Positions 5,945 to 6,565 of a stretch of 6,565 nucleotides of DNA are shown here, piece after piece. The notes below the pieces were generated by a model, which did no database searches, was not told where the DNA came from, and saw only the letters and a list, made by a program, of their open reading frames with translations. Within the stretch, counting starts at the first letter, position 1; each line of letters begins with the position of its first letter. The DNA comes from DATJSJ01 sp035504175. Lineage in GTDB: Bacteria; Pseudomonadota; Alphaproteobacteria; Acetobacterales; Acetobacteraceae. The DNA is taken from NCBI GenBank assembly GCA_035504175.1, contig DATJSJ010000244.1, positions 1 to 6,565 of the forward strand, given 5' to 3'. A program made the position numbers and the translations under genes.

Positions 5945-5969
5945 CGGCACGGTCAGAAATGCCGTGCCG
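5945..5969 (-). other. Leader hairpin upstream of the bicupin ribosome site
   Basis: CGGCACGG (5945-5952) and CCGTGCCG (5962-5969) are perfect 8-bp inverted arms around a 9-nt loop. The hairpin would form in the operon mRNA only 2 nt ahead of the Shine-Dalgarno site, inside the leader predicted from the minus-strand promoter. It could set mRNA stability or ribosome access, or be an operator. No function is shown by the sequence alone. Confidence 0.55.
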
Positions 5970-5975
5970 ACCTGC

Positions 5976-5987
5976 ATGCGGTTGACC
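5976..5987. repeat. 12-bp direct repeat, copy 1 (operator-like half-site)
   Basis: ATGCGGTTGACC here is repeated exactly at 6192-6203. It covers the predicted transcription start of the minus-strand operon and contains the GGTTG core shared by the other sites in the divergent region. It is a candidate binding site of the GntR-type regulator. Confidence 0.5.
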
Positions 5988-5992
5988 ACCGC

Positions 5993-6021
5993 ACTCGACC
6001 AGACGCAACCATGCTTGTCAA
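5993..6021 (-). promoter_or_regulatory. Predicted sigma70-like promoter of the dioxygenase-transporter operon
   Basis: On the minus strand a perfect -35 box TTGACA (6021-6016) is followed after 17 nt by TCGAGT (5998-5993), a weak -10 with three of six consensus bases. A TG one base upstream of it makes an extended -10. The start would fall near 5986, giving a leader of about 54 nt. Its -35 overlaps that of the opposite promoter, so the two would compete or be controlled together. Confidence 0.5.
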
Positions 6022-6044
6022 TCGCCGCAACCGGTTGCTAACAT
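6015..6044 (+). promoter_or_regulatory. Predicted sigma70-like promoter of the GntR-family regulator
   Basis: TTGTCA (6015-6020, five of six consensus bases) and TAACAT (6039-6044, four of six) are separated by 18 bp. The start would be near 6051, giving a leader of about 74 nt before ATG 6125. The palindrome at 6027-6038 fills the spacer and abuts the -10 box, where a bound repressor would block RNA polymerase. Confidence 0.6.
6027..6038. promoter_or_regulatory. Operator-like perfect palindrome
   Basis: GCAACCGGTTGC is a perfect 12-bp palindrome placed between the -35 and -10 boxes of the regulator promoter and just upstream of the operon -35 box. Its GGTTG/CAACC halves recur at the flanking sites. 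It is the best candidate for the primary operator of the adjacent FCD-type regulator. Confidence 0.6.
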
Positions 6045-6124
6045 GACTGCATGGTTGAACGGTGGCGCGCCGCGTCGCACCAGGACGATGCGGCGACGGG
6101 CGCGTCGTGGCGCCGGAACGGGGG

Positions 6125-6565
6125 ATGCGGACGCTGAGCACGGGCAAAGCCATTTCCGACCACGGGCGGAGCTTGGTTGACAACCGCCGCGATGCGGTTG
6201 ACCCGCTGCTGGAGGCGCTGCGGGCGGCGATCGGCCGCGACGGGCGGCGCGATCCGGAGCGGGTGCTGGCGCAGCGGCTCGGCGTCACCCGCCACCGGTT
6301 GCGCCGGGCGCTGATGACGCTGCAGGCGCAGGGGGAGATCGCGCCGGCCGTGCCGCGCCGCGCCGTCGCCGGATCGCGCGACGGCGAGGCGCTGATCCGC
6401 GCCACCAACCCGGTCGAGGTGATCGAGCTGCGCCTGGCGCTGGAGCCGGTGCTGGCGCGGCTGGCGGCGCTGCGCGCGACGCCGTTCGACATTGCCCGCA
6501 TCGAGCGCGCCGCGACCACGCCGGCGGCGATGGATATCGGCGCCGCCGATCTCGCCTTCCACCGT
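6125..6565 (+). CDS. GntR family transcriptional regulator, FCD domain, partial
   Basis: This is a DNA-binding regulator, of which the first 147 residues are visible. It continues past the right edge. A winged-helix core is seen at about 24-75, with the helix-turn-helix ERVLAQRLGVTRHRLRRALMTLQAQGEI (45-72). It is divergent: the usual PG..L turn before the first HTH helix is replaced by GRRDPERVL, and the usual TPVREAL is HRLRRAL. The FCD ligand domain begins at NPVEVIELRLALEPVLARLAA (95-115), and ADLAFHR (141-147) carries the D and H that start the FCD metal site. ATG 6125 is the first ATG; in-frame GTGs at 6107 and 6062 are possible starts. It diverges from the catabolic operon and probably represses it and itself, released by an aromatic acid or pathway intermediate. 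Family sure; ligand inferred. Confidence 0.85.
   Translation, partial: MRTLSTGKAISDHGRSLVDNRRDAVDPLLEALRAAIGRDGRRDPERVLAQRLGVTRHRLRRALMTLQAQGEIAPAVPRRAVAGSRDGEALIRATNPVEVIELRLALEPVLARLAALRATPFDIARIERAATTPAAMDIGAADLAFHR
6175..6185. promoter_or_regulatory. Operator-like palindrome inside the regulator coding region
   Basis: GGTTGACAACC is an odd-length palindrome with perfect 5-bp arms identical to the half-sites of the promoter region. It lies about 50 bp into the regulator gene and could be an auxiliary site for autoregulation or looping. A chance match inside coding sequence is also possible. Confidence 0.4.
6192..6203. repeat. 12-bp direct repeat, copy 2
   Basis: ATGCGGTTGACC is identical to 5976-5987, 216 bp away, and lies 6 bp after the GGTTGACAACC palindrome. 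Together they form a downstream cluster of GGTTG half-sites within the regulator coding region. Confidence 0.45.

Larger units (their letters stand above)
6006..6057. promoter_or_regulatory. Long-range inverted repeat flanking the divergent promoter core
   Basis: CAACCATGC (6006-6014) and GCATGGTTG (6049-6057) are perfect 9-bp inverted copies 34 bp apart. They bracket the regulator promoter and the central palindrome. The right arm lies on the predicted regulator transcription start. The layout suits two dimers of a GntR-type protein binding cooperatively or looping the DNA. Confidence 0.55.

Noticed and set aside
4490..6046. Plus-strand open frame of 518 codons opposite the dioxygenase and propeller genes
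   Set aside because: It lies fully antisense to two well-supported genes, its Arg/Val/Ala/His-rich sequence matches no family, and long shadow frames are expected at this GC content.
6062..6124. Earlier GTG starts (6062 or 6107) for the regulator
   Set aside because: Neither has a convincing ribosome site, and the added residues are not GntR-like; ATG 6125 is preferred, although not proven.
5953..6562. Two minus-strand frames (5953-6519 and 6038-6562) opposite the regulator
   Set aside because: Both are Arg/Ala/Ser-rich and antisense to a recognisable winged-helix plus FCD protein.

Overview
The window is GC-rich and densely packed. Its codon use is typical of a high-GC alphaproteobacterium. 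An Acetobacteraceae/Rhodospirillales host is the best guess, because the hairpin-array element at 3499-3641 resembles repeats I recall from Roseomonas-like genomes; this was not checked. I see no rRNA, tRNA, CRISPR array, transposase or clear rho-independent terminator.

Layout: seven genes run leftward on the minus strand as one apparent operon. In transcription order they are: a bicupin gentisate/salicylate-1,2-dioxygenase-like enzyme (4778-5932); an LVIVD-repeat beta-propeller protein (3646-4770); a RidA/YjgF enamine/imine deaminase-family protein (3100-3480); a glutathione S-transferase (2493-3083); and the ATPase (1645-2466), permease (692-1648) and NMT1/THI5-like binding protein (1-677, cut by the window edge) of an SsuABC/TauABC-type importer. 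Most junctions are tight: 7 nt, 16 nt, 26 nt, a GTGA overlap and 14 nt. The exception is 165 nt between the propeller gene and ridA, largely filled by the hairpin-array element. On the plus strand, a GntR-family regulator of the FCD subclass (6125-6565, cut by the right edge) diverges from the operon.

The 192-bp divergent region (5933-6124) holds back-to-back sigma70-like promoters with overlapping -35 boxes. One lies ahead of the regulator and one ahead of the operon. GGTTG/CAACC half-sites cluster here, including a perfect 12-bp palindrome in the spacer of the regulator promoter. This is what an autoregulated, ligand-responsive FCD repressor controlling the operon would look like.

How the genes may work together (inference): the importer brings in a small organic acid, probably aromatic. 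The bicupin enzyme cleaves the ring between the carboxylate- and hydroxyl-bearing carbons. RidA, GST and the propeller protein could then process the ring-cleavage product. RidA hints at an amino- or imino-substituted intermediate. The bicupin keeps the iron ligands and the two essential arginines of salicylate dioxygenase but differs at several substrate-pocket positions, so its substrate is probably not the textbook one. The two most unusual DNA features are a palindromic repeat that is read in frame as part of the permease N-terminus (1518-1608) and the hairpin array between the propeller and ridA genes.
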